Below are positions 53,031 through 64,000 of a DNA stretch of 64,000 bases, one piece after another. Every line of letters starts with the position of its first letter. Positions within the stretch are counted from its first letter, which is position 1. A model generated the notes under the pieces. That model did not search any database and was not told the DNA's origin. It saw only the letters and a list, made by a program, of their open reading frames with translations. A program made the position numbers and the translations under genes. Location: contig NC_092180.1 of assembly GCF_043641665.1 (NCBI RefSeq), forward strand, positions 6,375,391 to 6,439,390, read 5' to 3'. The stretch comes from Enoplosus armatus. Lineage: Eukaryota > Chordata > Actinopteri > Centrarchiformes > Enoplosidae.

Positions 53031-55237
53031 CGACGGAGCGAGGAAGGCGAAAGCAAACGATTGCAGCGACACCTGCTGGTCGCCGGGCAGCACGACAGGG
53101 CAAAGACGTTATTATATCATTTTACAGGCTGACTTCAGCATTTATATGTATTAGTCCAAATAAAAATGACAAAAATAAATAACTTTATGCACTTTAATCT
53201 TATCTGCTTTATTATTATGATTATTATTTTGTAACTTTGTTTTGAAAAATGCTGTATAAATTAAGTTTATTATTATTGGACTCATGGCCTCAATATTTCT
53301 AAAATCCTAGCTACGGGCTTGGTAAAAAGTAACTGAGTACATATACCCAAGTACTCAATAAAATTCTGAGATACTTGTACCTCATATGATTATTTTAATT
53401 GTATGCTACTTTATACTTATTTACGGCTACATTTTACTGGAAAATATTGTGTTTTCATTACTGACCTGGCAAAGAGGCCGACTGCCCCGGGGCCCCTGAG
53501 TGTTTGGTGGCCCTGGTTCACTGTTTGGCTATTAGTTTATGGTAATTGTATCAGGCTAATTGCAAATTTGTTTGGTAACAGGTTAGCCTGATCCCAGACC
53601 TCTGAATCTCCACCAACATCTCAGATCTATTCAGTGATTCACATGAATGAAGTGAAACAAGTCTGATTATCAGGCTGGTAATATTCTCCACTAGAAACCA
53701 AAATGGGAACAGCCTGAACTCTTCAAACCACTACAAGGACTAATTACTTCTCTTATTATATATAGCTTTAAAATATAGCTTATCTCTTGTCAGTGTTTAC
53801 TCTCCCTTCCTTATTTTCACATAGATTTATATTTTTAATGTATGGTGTAGCTCTACTTAGCTTTTCCTTTACTCTGCTCCATATCCTTTTTTATTTATAC
53901 ATCTTTAATATTTATCTGGTGTGTACATGGTTTTATTTATTACTTTAATAAAGTAGCCACACTGTGGGAGGGTTTGTGTTCATATGAAAACCTTTTGATG
54001 TGTTTCTGTTCGTTGAGGTCAAAACTGATGAGTCAAATTTAAATTTAGTACTGAGAAATAAGACTAAACTAACTTTCACTGTCGAGTTACAGTAAAATCC
54101 AAAGTAGCAAATGACAAAATGTGACTTGGAAGACATTTTCTTTCATTAATTGACCTTCCTTCTTACCTCGGAGTCAGTAAGTGACTGAGACAGTTGGAAG
54201 AACTTCTCCAAATCTTCAAAAGCTTTGCTCCCATTTCATCCGGATTATTTATAATGATGCTTGAAAGAAGCGGATCTACTGCTGAACATAGATTCAGATT
54301 TACATGTTATATTCAAGGATGCCAGTTGTGGAGCCCAAAATAGGGCAAGATTCATCTGCAACAGTCAAAATGGTGGCGAGACTGTATGAGCTGTGCATAA
54401 AACCCTAATATTTACTTTTCACAGTGTAGTGAGGTGAAGCCGTCTCATGAGCTTATACTTTTCCATTTCTTGACGTGAAGCCTAAGAGGATTTGCACTGA
54501 GACACTCTGATGTTCAGGCTGATATAAAATCACACATGACAGCAGAGAAGATAGTGACTCTTTTTTTCAGCCGTTCCGCATAAACAATAAAAACACGAAA
54601 GCCCCTTTTGTATCACACTCACATGATATAAGACGCCAAATGCATCCAAATAGAGAAATATAATTTTGTTAAACTTGTCTGAATGTGTATTGACATGTAG
54701 AAATAGTTGATCTTTGTTTACTTAAGCTAATTTGTCCAACTTTGTGCATGCCAGCGTTTTTGAAGTGTTCAAATGTGTTGTAACATCATGTCACACTTTT
54801 CAGCTTCATCAACAGAACTTCAAATTATCTCCAACTAACAGTCAAATGTTGAATGAGTCAGTTCCATCAGCTACCCGGGCAGAAAGACAGTTTTTTTTTT
54901 AAATCTAGAAATCTGGAAATCTGATCAAACAATTACTGGGTGACAAAACTTCACCTTCACGCTACGGCAGAAATAAGCCTATGAAGAGTTTTAGTCGATC
55001 AATGTGAGAGAAAGTCTAAAAAACAAATAAGTAAGATGACAGTATTTCAGCTGGAATGACTCCAAACTATAATCTATGACTCATGAATTGAAGACAGTCT
55101 TTGTCAGAAAAACAACGTCCGTGTACAAAAGAGGCTTTAATTCTTTAACTATGTGAGGCTGGAAGCTCTGAAATGACAGCCGTCATTTTGTTTCACATTC
55201 AGGGCAACCTGAGCGTTTTAAACCAACCAATTCTTAA

Positions 55238-55465
55238 CTTTAATTGTTTTCATTACTGAATAATCTGGTGATATTTACTCAATCTACAAAAAACCATCAG
55301 AAAATAGTGAAATATTGAAATATCTTGTTTTGTCCGACAAACACACCAAAGTTATTCAGTTTGATGTCATAGACGACTGAGAAAAGCAGCAAATATTGAT
55401 GTTAGAAGCTGGAACCAGCACATTTGTTTTGACATTTATCCTTAAAAATTGGTGAAAGGATTAAT
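55238..55465 (+). mobile_element. Fragment of the GGCTGCAACTAA element family
   Basis: Contains cagaaaatagtgaaat, cttgttttgtccgac, gttattcagtttgatgtcat and gaagctggaacca, in the family's order. The ends are eroded. Confidence 0.6.
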
Positions 55466-55712
55466 CATCATTTCTACTCTACTTGACTTCAGAGGCAGAG
55501 GACTTCCAGCACAACTTCACCTACTGCCAAGGTGCATGGAGAAGAGAAAAACAAATATGGTGTCAACCATGTTTTATTGGGCACTCCCCTTGCCTCTCTG
55601 GCAGTCTGGGAAAGTGATTGGCCTGATATGCGTGTGGAAGTATATGATTGGTTGTCTTTTATATTTCTTTTACCTTTTAAAAAATGTATTCTGCTTCATA
55701 CCTACCCTATTC

Positions 55713-55806
55713 GATGTTCTTTGTAATGTGTTTTATGATGACCCTGATGAAGGCCACAAGCTGAAACGTGTTGGTCTGACAATAAAGTTGTTCTATATCA
55801 ACAAGT
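55713..55806 (+). mobile_element. Repeat copy C with CTGATGA...GAAAC core
   Basis: Shares gatgaccCTGATGAaggccacaagctGAAAC and acaataaagttgttctata with the elements at 46089 and 48115. CTGATGA is at 55744-55750 and GAAAC at 55763-55767. The left inverted end is not recognisable, and similarity to wider repeat sequence may extend on both sides. Confidence 0.6.
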
Positions 55807-55989
55807 GCTGCTGGAGGTTTGACCTCTTCAGCTCTGCTCGACTTTCCCAGTACTGCAGGGTAACTGATCTCTATACCCTGATCAATAAATGCCATGTTGA
55901 CACCTGCGAGGCGTCCTGATCACGTTCGATGAAAAGAAGACGAGCGGAAACATTTACTTTGTTAGTATTCATAATAGTTTGTATACACA

Positions 55990-58134
55990 ATGTATAGGAG
56001 CACCAATAAAAAAACATCTTTTTTTCCAAACCTTTTTTCAACGTTTTTTTAAAAAGCCACAGATTTTTTTTCCTACAGAAAGCAAAGAAAGCTCTGTACA
56101 TGAACAAGCAACAACAGAATTCCTCATCATGAGCTGCGACGTAAACAACTCGGCTGCTCAAATTCATTTCATCTCTGAAGCAAAAAAACAAAAAAAACAA
56201 ACATAAAAAACAAGACCAGCTGCCTGCTGCTTACCTAGGACACTACGTTACACAAACAGCCTTTGATATTTAAAACACAAGATATGTAAGAAATGTACTT
56301 TTCAAAAATTGTGAAAAAGTGCAATACAGGTTCAACTGTTTACAACTCAATAGATTATTTCCCAAATGGAGTCCGGTCCTTTTTCTCCCCGCTTTGTTTT
56401 CAATCATTTTTTCACCCAAAACTTGTTCCTTGTTTGTATCCGTAGTTAAAATCTCTTACAGTTATATTGACATTCATGACGATGTACATTTATGGAAACA
56501 TGGTATTCACAAAAGTAGAGCAAATTACTATGATTGCAAATGACAAATTTCTTTGGGTAAGAGGGTAATGAAAAACTAGTTTCTTAGATGAACTTTTTTT
56601 TTTTTTCCTTTTTACATCGGATGTGTGTAAAGAACAAGCTTCGTTTTTTTTCTTCTTCATACAAAAACTACCATGTTAAAAAAACAAAACAAAAAAAAGA
56701 GTCTGGGAGTCCCATTCAAAAGGCCAACATCTTTGCATCTTATAAGATTTGTAAAAGAACCAGGGCATCTGATGAAGAACAGCAGGAAAATACAGCAAAC
56801 ACACTCCGCTGTGGGGAAATGCACACGTGGTTCAGCAGAACAGATGCCTGAAACCAAATATTGGTTTTTGGAAACGACACACACATTCGACCGAACTTCT
56901 CGTATAAAAGATAACTCGTCTGTTGCAGGTGATTGATTGATTGATTGACTGGGTGTAATGTGTTTTTGTTTGATTTTTTAGGAGGGGTGGGGGTCAGCGT
57001 CCTGAGTCCTAGGTACCCCTGACCTGTGAGGAGATACTATCAAGTCCAACGGAACTATATAGAAACTGCCATGGCAGCGACTGACAGCACAACTCCGAGC
57101 GACATCCGCGTCGCCTCGACTATCCAACATACAAACACGTTGGTAAGGCTTTTAAAACGGAGCTCCCACAACAAACAAAAGACTGAAAAAGAAGACGTTT
57201 TAATGTACAAAGCGGGCAACACAATGCCAGAGAAGAATGTACTGTAAAAACACATCAGGCTTCTCTCCCCCTTTGATATGAAAACTGAGCTTCAGGACTC
57301 TTCTGTAGTCCCACTTTCATCCCATATAATAATAATGAAATATGGGAAACATCAAAAGAATGAGGCAGTTTAAAGAAAAAAAAAAAACACAACATATGTA
57401 CATGTTTATAAGGATATGTGTGTAAAAAAATAATACAATAACATAGAAAATAATAAAAAGTCATGGCACAATATATGACACAAGGGGTTTAAAAACAAAA
57501 AATGACCACGTTTATGAGTAATGTCTGCTTGTAAAGGGGGGGCTGATGTCCAATGTTCACTTCACTGAAACGGCCCAATAGATATACAAAACGCACAAAG
57601 AAAACACTAATCAAACAAACACTGTGTGTAGACTGCGCCGCATGAGCACCAACATCAAAAACCAGCATATTTTTGGACTTTCTCCTTTTGACTTGACACT
57701 GAGTCAACCTTTGTCTCATCTTGAAAGAGCGTTCGCAAACAATTAAAAAAAAACAAAAAACCTACCATACGTATTTTTGCTGAGGAAAAAATTCACAATC
57801 TTTCGGTTGAAAGCGACCAATGTTTTAAAAGTTCATTGTCTCTGAGAATGGGTCTTCATAAAAAGATGAAGCGTGTCACTTTTTCTTCCCTCTCATGGCA
57901 ATCTCCTTCCTGAGACTGAGCAAGGTAAGCCGAAAAAAGTTCCTAAGTTTCAGTCTGGAGGGTTTTTTTTTTCTCTGCAGGGGGACGTGAGAGTTTTCTT
58001 GGGCACAAGAAGCCATTTTGTGTCCACCAGCCTCTGGCTCCCAAGGTTTACGTTTGGGTGCGTTTGTTTGACTTACGAGTGTGTGTCTTTCTGTATGTAT
58101 GTGTGGATGACAGAGAAAGTGTGTCTGTGTGTCG

Positions 58135-58166
<32 letters not shown>

Positions 58167-58184
58167 GGAGGTGTGTGAGCATGC
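55990..58184 (-). other. neo1: Probable neo1 3'UTR
   Basis: Sequence after the neo1 stop codon, A/T-rich and without supported coding exons. A CA microsatellite lies directly after the stop. I found no decisive poly(A) signal: a minus-strand ATTAAA at 57199-57204 is one candidate and the left limit is a guess. Confidence 0.4.
58135..58168. repeat. TG/CA microsatellite beside the neo1 stop codon
   Basis: (GT)n on plus, ending about 17 bases from the neo1 stop (58185-58187). In neo1 mRNA it is a CA repeat at the very start of the 3'UTR. Confidence 0.85.
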
Positions 58185-59717
58185 TCATGGCGCTGTGGTG
58201 ATGGCGTTCAGGTCCTTCATCAGGCCCTCGAGGTGGGCCATCTCCTCGGTCAGCTCGTCGGGCTCGTAGCTCTGAGGGAGAGGAACAGGGTTACTGCGAG
58301 GGGCGGGTGAGGGGCAGGGGGGGAGGGAGGCAAGCACCTGGAAGGAGGGAGGGAGGGAGAAGAAGAGAGGAGAGGAGAGGAGGAGAGGGTCAGTCAGGGA
58401 TCTTTCACAGAGGACGGGGGGGGGGTTGTATGGGTGGGGTGAGGCGAGCTGGGGGATGGGTCAATGGGACTGAAGCGTTGTAAACAAAACAAAACAAAAA
58501 ACAGAGAGAGGCAACAGACGAAAGCCAAACATCCAAAGAGAAGCCGATGCCAACAGCCAACCAAGGATTAGGAGAAAAGATTCAATGGTAACAAGAAAAT
58601 CATTCCAGTTATGGGTTTTGTTAAGAAAGGTTGTTAAAAATTAAATGAAGTGATCAAAAGGCAGCCAACAACAAAATGGTGAGATTGAAGTTGGAAAGAA
58701 TAAAAAGAGAGAAAGAACAAACAGAAAATGTGGTTAAAACCAATGTCCAATTGAACGTAACTGTATAATCCAGTGCCCAACAAAAAAACCTGACATGGAT
58801 TTGGAAGGAATGTGTGATAGTTTTAAAAAGACAAGACTGAATAATTATTAGATATATATTCACCACCATTAGGCCATTAGGCCTGGTCAAAACAGACTGC
58901 AGTACTACAAGCAGCCAGTGCGGGGTGCTATACTCACGCTGTCTACATCTTCCAGCATCTTGCTGGTCTCTGGCACATCAGGGGCGTTGGGCACAGTGAC
59001 TACCATCGGTGTTCGTGTCCTTCCTAGTGTTCCGATACAGGCTGTTTTAACAACGTGGGGGTGAGTAGGAGGCCCTGAATGCAACAAACACAGACAAATA
59101 AATAAGCAGTCAGTGAAGGCAACGCATGACATTAATAGAAATGAAAAACTGTTCTCTCTGTAAGCGTGAATACATTAACAGTCACTTTCTGCTATTTTAG
59201 TAAAACTTTTATTAACTAAAGAGTCAGGACCTATTATATTACTTCTTCCTCGTTCCTGAGTTTAAATTTAGTTTGTCTTATAAAAGTCAACAAATCTCAT
59301 TAAAACACCAAAGCCAACTATGAATATATAATCCAGCTGAAAGAATAGTCACCAGGAAATGCACCATTTACTCCTGTTCGAGTAACGTTTGCTAAAACTA
59401 CAGTGCCCAGCTGTTCTAAGAAATTGTTTTGCCTTTTTCAAAAGTGAAGGTACATATGTGTGACTTGTTTTTAAAAGGTATACATTCAGCATGAACCAGT
59501 GAGTTGATTCAATATCATAATCTTGACTCATGATAAACACTATTGTTCATGTTTGTAATCCTAAATATCTGCATCAACAGACAACAAGAAAACAAGTACC
59601 TGAAGCAAGTGTAACATTCTTGATCGACGTTTTGCACGTAAGAATATGAAAATATATTCATGACGTAATGCAAACTATTGATTCTCTGTTGGTTTTAATT
59701 CAAACATGAGTGATGAA

Positions 59718-59765
<48 letters not shown>

Positions 59766-62700
59766 CTGCTCACCGGTCTGAGCCAGCAGGGGGGTGCTGG
59801 GCAGGGCGGGCGACTCGTATGTTGGATGGCTGGTGCCTGGGATCGCAGGTACGGCGAAGCTCTTGAGTGGGTGGGCGTGGGCGTGCGGGTGGGCCGAGCG
59901 GTGGGGGGGCAGGTTGCTGGAGTAGCTGGGCTCTTCTTCTGTGGTGGTGGAGCCGTGGTAGCTGCCCTCAGGGTCGGCCATGATCTCCGAGGGGCAGGAG
60001 GCCTGGGAGGAGGCGGTGGCTGGAGGGAGGGGCTCCGAACTGGGGGTATTCCTCACAGACTCTGGAGAGGGAGCAGAGGGGGGTTACGGAGAGACATATA
60101 ACTACTTTTAGCTTCTCAAATGTGAATATTTGCAAGTTTTCTTTGTATTCTTTAACAGTAAACTGAATATCTTTTATATTTTGGGACAAAACAAGCTATT
60201 TAAATACGTCAACTTGGACTCTGTGATGGGCATTTGTCACTTATTTCAGACATTTTACCATTAATTGAAAAAATAAATCAGCTCGATAATAAAAATATCC
60301 CGCTGCATTCCTGGTGGTAAAGTTCAGTCTATTTTGGTAAAAGTTGAGGTGAGAAGAAAAGAGCATAAAAATGTAATTTCAGAGAGCAAGGAGGTCAGAA
60401 AAGAGCGGTTAGTAACACAGAAAACTAAAATATGAACGTAGCAAGATGGCAGCTGCATGTGAATGAATGATAAATCAATGAATGAATGTGAGCAGGTCTG
60501 GCTGCTCTGTCCTCCCCTTGCTGTCCAGCAGGTGGCAGTGTCTCACCTGTAGAGTCCACCCTGTCTAGATGGGAGATGGGGGAGGCGCAGGCGTGCGGGT
60601 GTGGGTGCCCGCTGCCCTGGTGGTAGAGGTAGCTGCGTGTCGGCGACGCCAGGCTGCCCATGTGATAATGGTGGTGATGGTTATCAAGGGAATGGATGGG
60701 GTGAGCACTAATCACAGCTGTGAATGGAAATGGACATGGATACACACACAGACACACACACACAGACACGCAAGACGAGAGGTTTAACCAGTTGTAATAA
60801 TGATGATGGATGTGAGAGTATTGCTGGTGAGATACAAACACATGCAGTTTTCTGTAATAAACACTTAAATACTCAAAATTCAATTCAGAAAAACAAACAA
60901 TACAAATGTGGGAAGAATGAAATGGACTTGTTCTCTTGATTAGACAATCAATAGCATGAGATATATTTGGAAATTGGTAATTTGTTTAAAAATCTTTGTG
61001 CTTTAATTTTCAAATTTTAAGTGAATTTTCTAAATCGACTGCTCTCCATCTGTAAATATCACTTATCTCTCACACACACACACACACACTTACGCTGAGG
61101 CGGCTGAGCGTCAAAAGGCATCATCATTTTAGGCCTCATCCCTCGTCGGCCTGCTAGCGTAGACATGCTGTCCTCTGATTCGTGGCCTAAAACGTACGGT
61201 GGAAACCAGCCAATCAGAAAGAGCTGCTACTCTACTGTTCTTTTGTTGTAAATGAATCCGTCTGTTAGACCTCAGGATCCTTAATCAATTTTATATCACT
61301 GGGTTTTGATCGCATTTCCAAATGTCACACTCAGCATTCTTTTGTTATGAATTATATTCAGTGGATTTACTGTACTTGCAGAAAGTTGTAGTATTGGCAG
61401 TGTGTGCTTGTAGCACTGCAATCATGACAAGGAGTGGGCATTATGTATGAAAAGCATGAAATGTTTTGCATGATAATCACAACAGCAAACACGTGTGTTG
61501 ACTTGTGGAACAAAAACAACACCAAATTCTCCAAGACTCCTCCAGCCGGCTCCTGGACGGGAACCTAAGGGTATTAAAACACTTCCTGCCTAAAAAAAAC
61601 AACTGTTTTCTTAGTCAAGCTCACAAAATGTACTTGTACACACAAGGGTGACATTTCACTTTGATCTCTTTCCCATAACATGTAACTTTAAGTCTTCCCT
61701 CTTGGGCAAGACTGACCACGGTAGGAGTTGCGCCGCTGCTGCAGGTGGGGGTTGCTGTCCAGGCCGCTGTCAGCCGGCGTGATGTCCTGCGAGGTGCGGG
61801 GGATGGGCGTTTCTGTCATGACTGGGTTGGGGTCCGGCGACTTGTCCATGGGTTTGAGTTCCAGCCTCTCGTGGTGAATCCAAAGATCCGGTGGCTTCAG
61901 GTCTTTGGAGTTTCCCTTGTATTTGTGGGAGCCGTTCGAGGACTTTGAGGCAGCCCGCTTTCTGCAGGTGAGAACACAAGAGGTAAAGGTGAAAGACTGA
62001 CCTCATGTATAGAGAGAAGGTGGGAAAAGTAGCAAATGTACAGGGAAGAAGGGACACAAGAGAAAGACTAGACGCATGGGGAGTATAGGAACAAAATGAG
62101 GACAGTAAAAAAGGTAAGACTGAGCTTCTTACTTCTTCTGGTGAGATGTGGTGCGCCGTGTGCACAGGAAGGCCCCCACCACCACCACGATGATGGTGAA
62201 GGCTCCCACTGAGATGATGATGACAATGACCAGGATGTGATTTTCACTGTTGCCTCCCACCCCTGGTTTACCTCAAGAGGAGAGAGACTGGATTAGACTG
62301 GAGGCATTTATAAATACCTCTTTCTCAACACTGGTGAGTCACTAACAGCAGGACATGGCACATCTAACCACAACGAAAATTGCAAAATGCGTAGAAAAGG
62401 GAAGTAATATTTATCTTTAAACTTTCTCGACACAATCAGATCATAATTTTAGTTGCTATAGTGTCTGACTGATAGCATGATAGCTGAACAGGCCTGTTAA
62501 AGAAGGTGGGTGGGAGGAAAATCTTACCAACTGCATTTCCTGAGTCCAGTGGATGATTGTGTCCTGGAGGACCCGGCTTCGGTGGAGGATTTGAGGCTGA
62601 TTCAAAATGGAAAAAAATATGTTCAACTCAAACTCTCCTCAAGTGTTTTCATGGCACCTTCTACTGTCACATCTATGCCTCCGTCAAACCTTCATGAGAT

Positions 62701-62891
62701 ACATAGTACTTTAACTTTTAATTTCTACAAGCACAAACAGACTTTGCCAGTCATGCAGCCCAAGTTCTCACCAGCCCAGAGGACGAAAATCTTTAGAAAG
62801 AGAGATACACAAGTTGCAGAGTCAGCAGTGAAAGATAAAGTGTGGAGGGGGAGTTTACCTTGGTCATTAGCCATTTTGTCAGAGGACTCAG
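58185..62891 (-). CDS. neo1: Neogenin, 3' part: juxtamembrane region, transmembrane helix and cytoplasmic tail
   Basis: Nine exons in transcript order: 62859-62891, 62528-62596, 62133-62271, 61717-61961, 61094-61186, 60547-60717, 59774-60061, 58938-59074 and 58185-58271; 419 residues and a TGA stop. Neogenin is a DCC-family receptor for netrins and repulsive guidance molecules and a BMP co-receptor. A transmembrane segment ([20 protein letters not shown] and following) is followed by [11 protein letters not shown], then the P1-type block [54 protein letters not shown] and [10 protein letters not shown] come next. The tail ends with the conserved P3 helix [20 protein letters not shown]. Wording fits neogenin better than DCC. 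The tail has histidine-rich stretches. The ectodomain exons are right of the window. Confidence 0.95.
59719..59763. repeat. TG/CA microsatellite next to a neo1 splice donor
   Basis: (TG)22 on plus. On the neo1 transcript it is a CA repeat beginning about 11 bases after the donor of exon 59774-60061. Confidence 0.95.
60742..60769. repeat. CA/TG microsatellite upstream of a neo1 acceptor
   Basis: Interrupted (CA)n on plus. On the neo1 transcript it is a UG-rich tract about 25-52 bases before the acceptor of exon 60547-60717. Confidence 0.85.
61071..61089. repeat. CA/TG microsatellite fused to a neo1 donor
   Basis: (CA)n on plus. On the neo1 transcript the donor of exon 61094-61186 reads GTAAGTGTGTGTG..., so the UG repeat starts within the 5' splice site itself. 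Confidence 0.9.
62528..62596 (-). CDS. neo1: neo1 69-nt juxtamembrane exon (phase 1-1)
   Basis: Encodes a proline/glycine-rich stretch [20 protein letters not shown] just outside the membrane. Both junctions are phase 1, so it can be skipped without a frameshift. It is included in the neo1 entry and listed here because alternative use in the juxtamembrane region would alter the stalk near proteolytic cleavage sites. Confidence 0.7.
62859..62891 (-). CDS. neo1: neo1 33-nt microexon (phase 1-1)
   Basis: Thirty-three nt encoding [10 protein letters not shown], with acceptor cctgttaag behind a long CU-rich tract and donor GTAAAC. It is phase 1-1 and therefore skippable. Small size makes the call less certain than the longer exons, but the frame joins exactly to the next exon. 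Confidence 0.65.
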
Positions 62892-64000
62892 CTTAACAGG
62901 CCAAAGGAGAGCAGAGAGGGGAGAGACAATAAAAAGCAAAAAAACAGGTTAGCTGAAAAGAGCAGCGAGAGAGACAGAAATAGAGCGAGAGATGAGGATT
63001 GTGAGGAAGAGGAAAGAGGCAAATCTAGAAGAATGAGAAATAGTGAGAAAACCACACAGTAACAGTGTACTACAGACAGCCAAGCTGACATTAAGAGCGA
63101 AGCATCTAAATACAAATGATACACATTTCATACAAATGGTACAAATACTTTACTAAACATCCCATGAGCAAAGATTTCCTTTAAAAAGAGACTTGTCAGA
63201 CTATTAAGATAAAAACAAAATAAGGTGCATGCAGCGCCACCAAACTGAGCCTAAAATGGCTTCTCCTTTTTTTACAGTTGGGTACAAATTTGCTGACGAG
63301 ACTCTGCAGTAATTCAGTCATCCACAACCAATCAACAAAGCTTGGGAAACTTCCCCGTCTCAGCTCTCAGAAGACTTTCTCTCAGCAACTAGACATCATA
63401 TAATCTGTTGAACGTTTAGGGAAAATCCATCCTGGGAGAGCAGCGCATTGTTATACATGATCAATTTGGGATTTTCATTTGTGCTGTAATAACAGGAGGT
63501 TTGTTTGATCAGAATTCATGCAATGTGAGGACCTTTTTTATGCCACTCAAAGTCAAATCTTAATGCTGCATTAATTGATTCTTTTGGACACTTGGGGGCA
63601 AAATAACCCACAGCCCGTAGATATTTTCGTCTAAAGTCGCATTCAGACCAAATTTAGCTCTGTGTAAAAAAGTTGAACCTGGCTCAACTTTTGCTGCAAC
63701 GTAACGTCATCTAGCAATCACAAACATGCCAGCACATGTTCCTGCTGGATTACATTGTAACATGGACGTGGCATTTCTACTGTTTACTCACAACCATTGT
63801 GTCGAAAGATTAAATATTTACCGCCGTGATAACTTTTGGCATCTGATAAACCTTTTAATGCATTCATCTGCTACTCCAACTGGACTTCCCGGATCACATT
63901 TCAATGTCTCACCGGTACTTTGAACAACCTCGCCCCCTGCATTGTTTTATCCCAGGGCTGCTTTTGGTCTGAATACCTGCTAATGAAGCTGTTACAGCAC
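62892..64000 (-). other. neo1: neo1 intron (continues past the window)
   Basis: No further neo1 exon is recognised up to the window edge. The right part holds a probable inverted-repeat element at 63639-63975. Confidence 0.6.
63639..63975. mobile_element. Inverted-repeat (MITE-like) element
   Basis: The left end GCATTCAGACCAAATTTAGC and the reverse complement of the right end (GTATTCAGACCAAAAGCAGC) match at most positions over about 24 bases, 337 bp apart. The interior has no coding capacity. No clear target-site duplication was found. It lies in a neo1 intron. Confidence 0.55.

Larger units (their letters stand above)
53090..55980. other. Intergenic region between snx1 promoter and neo1 3' end
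   Basis: AT-rich sequence with at least two transposon-derived segments near 55238-55465 and 55713-55806. No exon or RNA gene is recognised. A 156-codon open frame (55449-55919) runs through the repeats and is not treated as a gene. Confidence 0.6.

Noticed and set aside
55449..55919. 156-codon open frame on plus
   Set aside because: It runs through the GGCTGCAACTAA-type fragment and repeat copy C, has no family similarity, and its frame is explained by repeat sequence.
58410..58463. G-rich stretch considered as a G-quadruplex
   Set aside because: Runs are irregular with one long loop; the low-complexity purine context makes it unremarkable without folding data.
63903..63979. Exon-like open segment on minus bounded by AG and GTGAGA
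   Set aside because: It coincides with the right end of the 63639-63975 inverted-repeat element and does not resemble neogenin sequence.

Overview
The window is vertebrate nuclear DNA, most likely from a spiny-rayed (percomorph-type) teleost. The genes are intron-rich with GT-AG junctions and match vertebrate families closely. The spaces between exons carry CA/TG microsatellites and several short inverted-repeat elements of kinds I associate with acanthomorph fish. There are no bacterial-type genes, CRISPR arrays or operons. Five genes are present, all read from splice-consistent exons whose phases join without error. Most long open frames in the window are chance frames in introns, UTRs or repeats.

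Layout: (1) 651-761 (+) is the last coding exon of a CPEB1-type gene, followed by a U-rich 3'UTR to about 2130. (2) 4133-8109 (-) is complete rps17: five exons, 134 aa, with an ATG-only first coding exon and a TATA/TOP promoter. It converges tail-to-tail with cpeb1. (3) 14132-36365 (-) is the complete coding region of csnk1g1 (casein kinase 1 gamma; 424 aa from eleven exons). Two further in-frame cassette exons (111 nt and 24 nt) lie near the C-terminus. A probable non-coding first exon sits near 43196-43420, and a long 3'UTR may run to about 10070. (4) 45664-52993 (-) is complete snx1: sixteen exons, 522 aa, PX plus BAR domains, with one GC-AG intron. (5) 58185-62891 (-) is the 3' part of neo1 (neogenin): juxtamembrane exons, transmembrane segment and whole cytoplasmic tail, 419 aa in the window. 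The rest of neo1 lies beyond the right edge.

The genes do unrelated jobs: translational control, ribosome structure, membrane-anchored kinase signalling, retromer sorting, and netrin/RGM reception. What joins them is synteny. From memory all five human counterparts lie on chromosome 15q22-q25, and CPEB1/RPS17 and SNX1/CSNK1G1 are neighbours there. The closeness of SNX1 is the reason for naming the kinase csnk1g1 rather than csnk1g2 or csnk1g3.

I found no clearly new biological system. The observations most worth following are the two cassette exons that would remodel the csnk1g1 tail, the UG/CA repeats pressed against three neo1 splice junctions, the GC-AG intron in snx1, and a small inverted-repeat element family with a hammerhead-like CTGATGA...GAAAC core.
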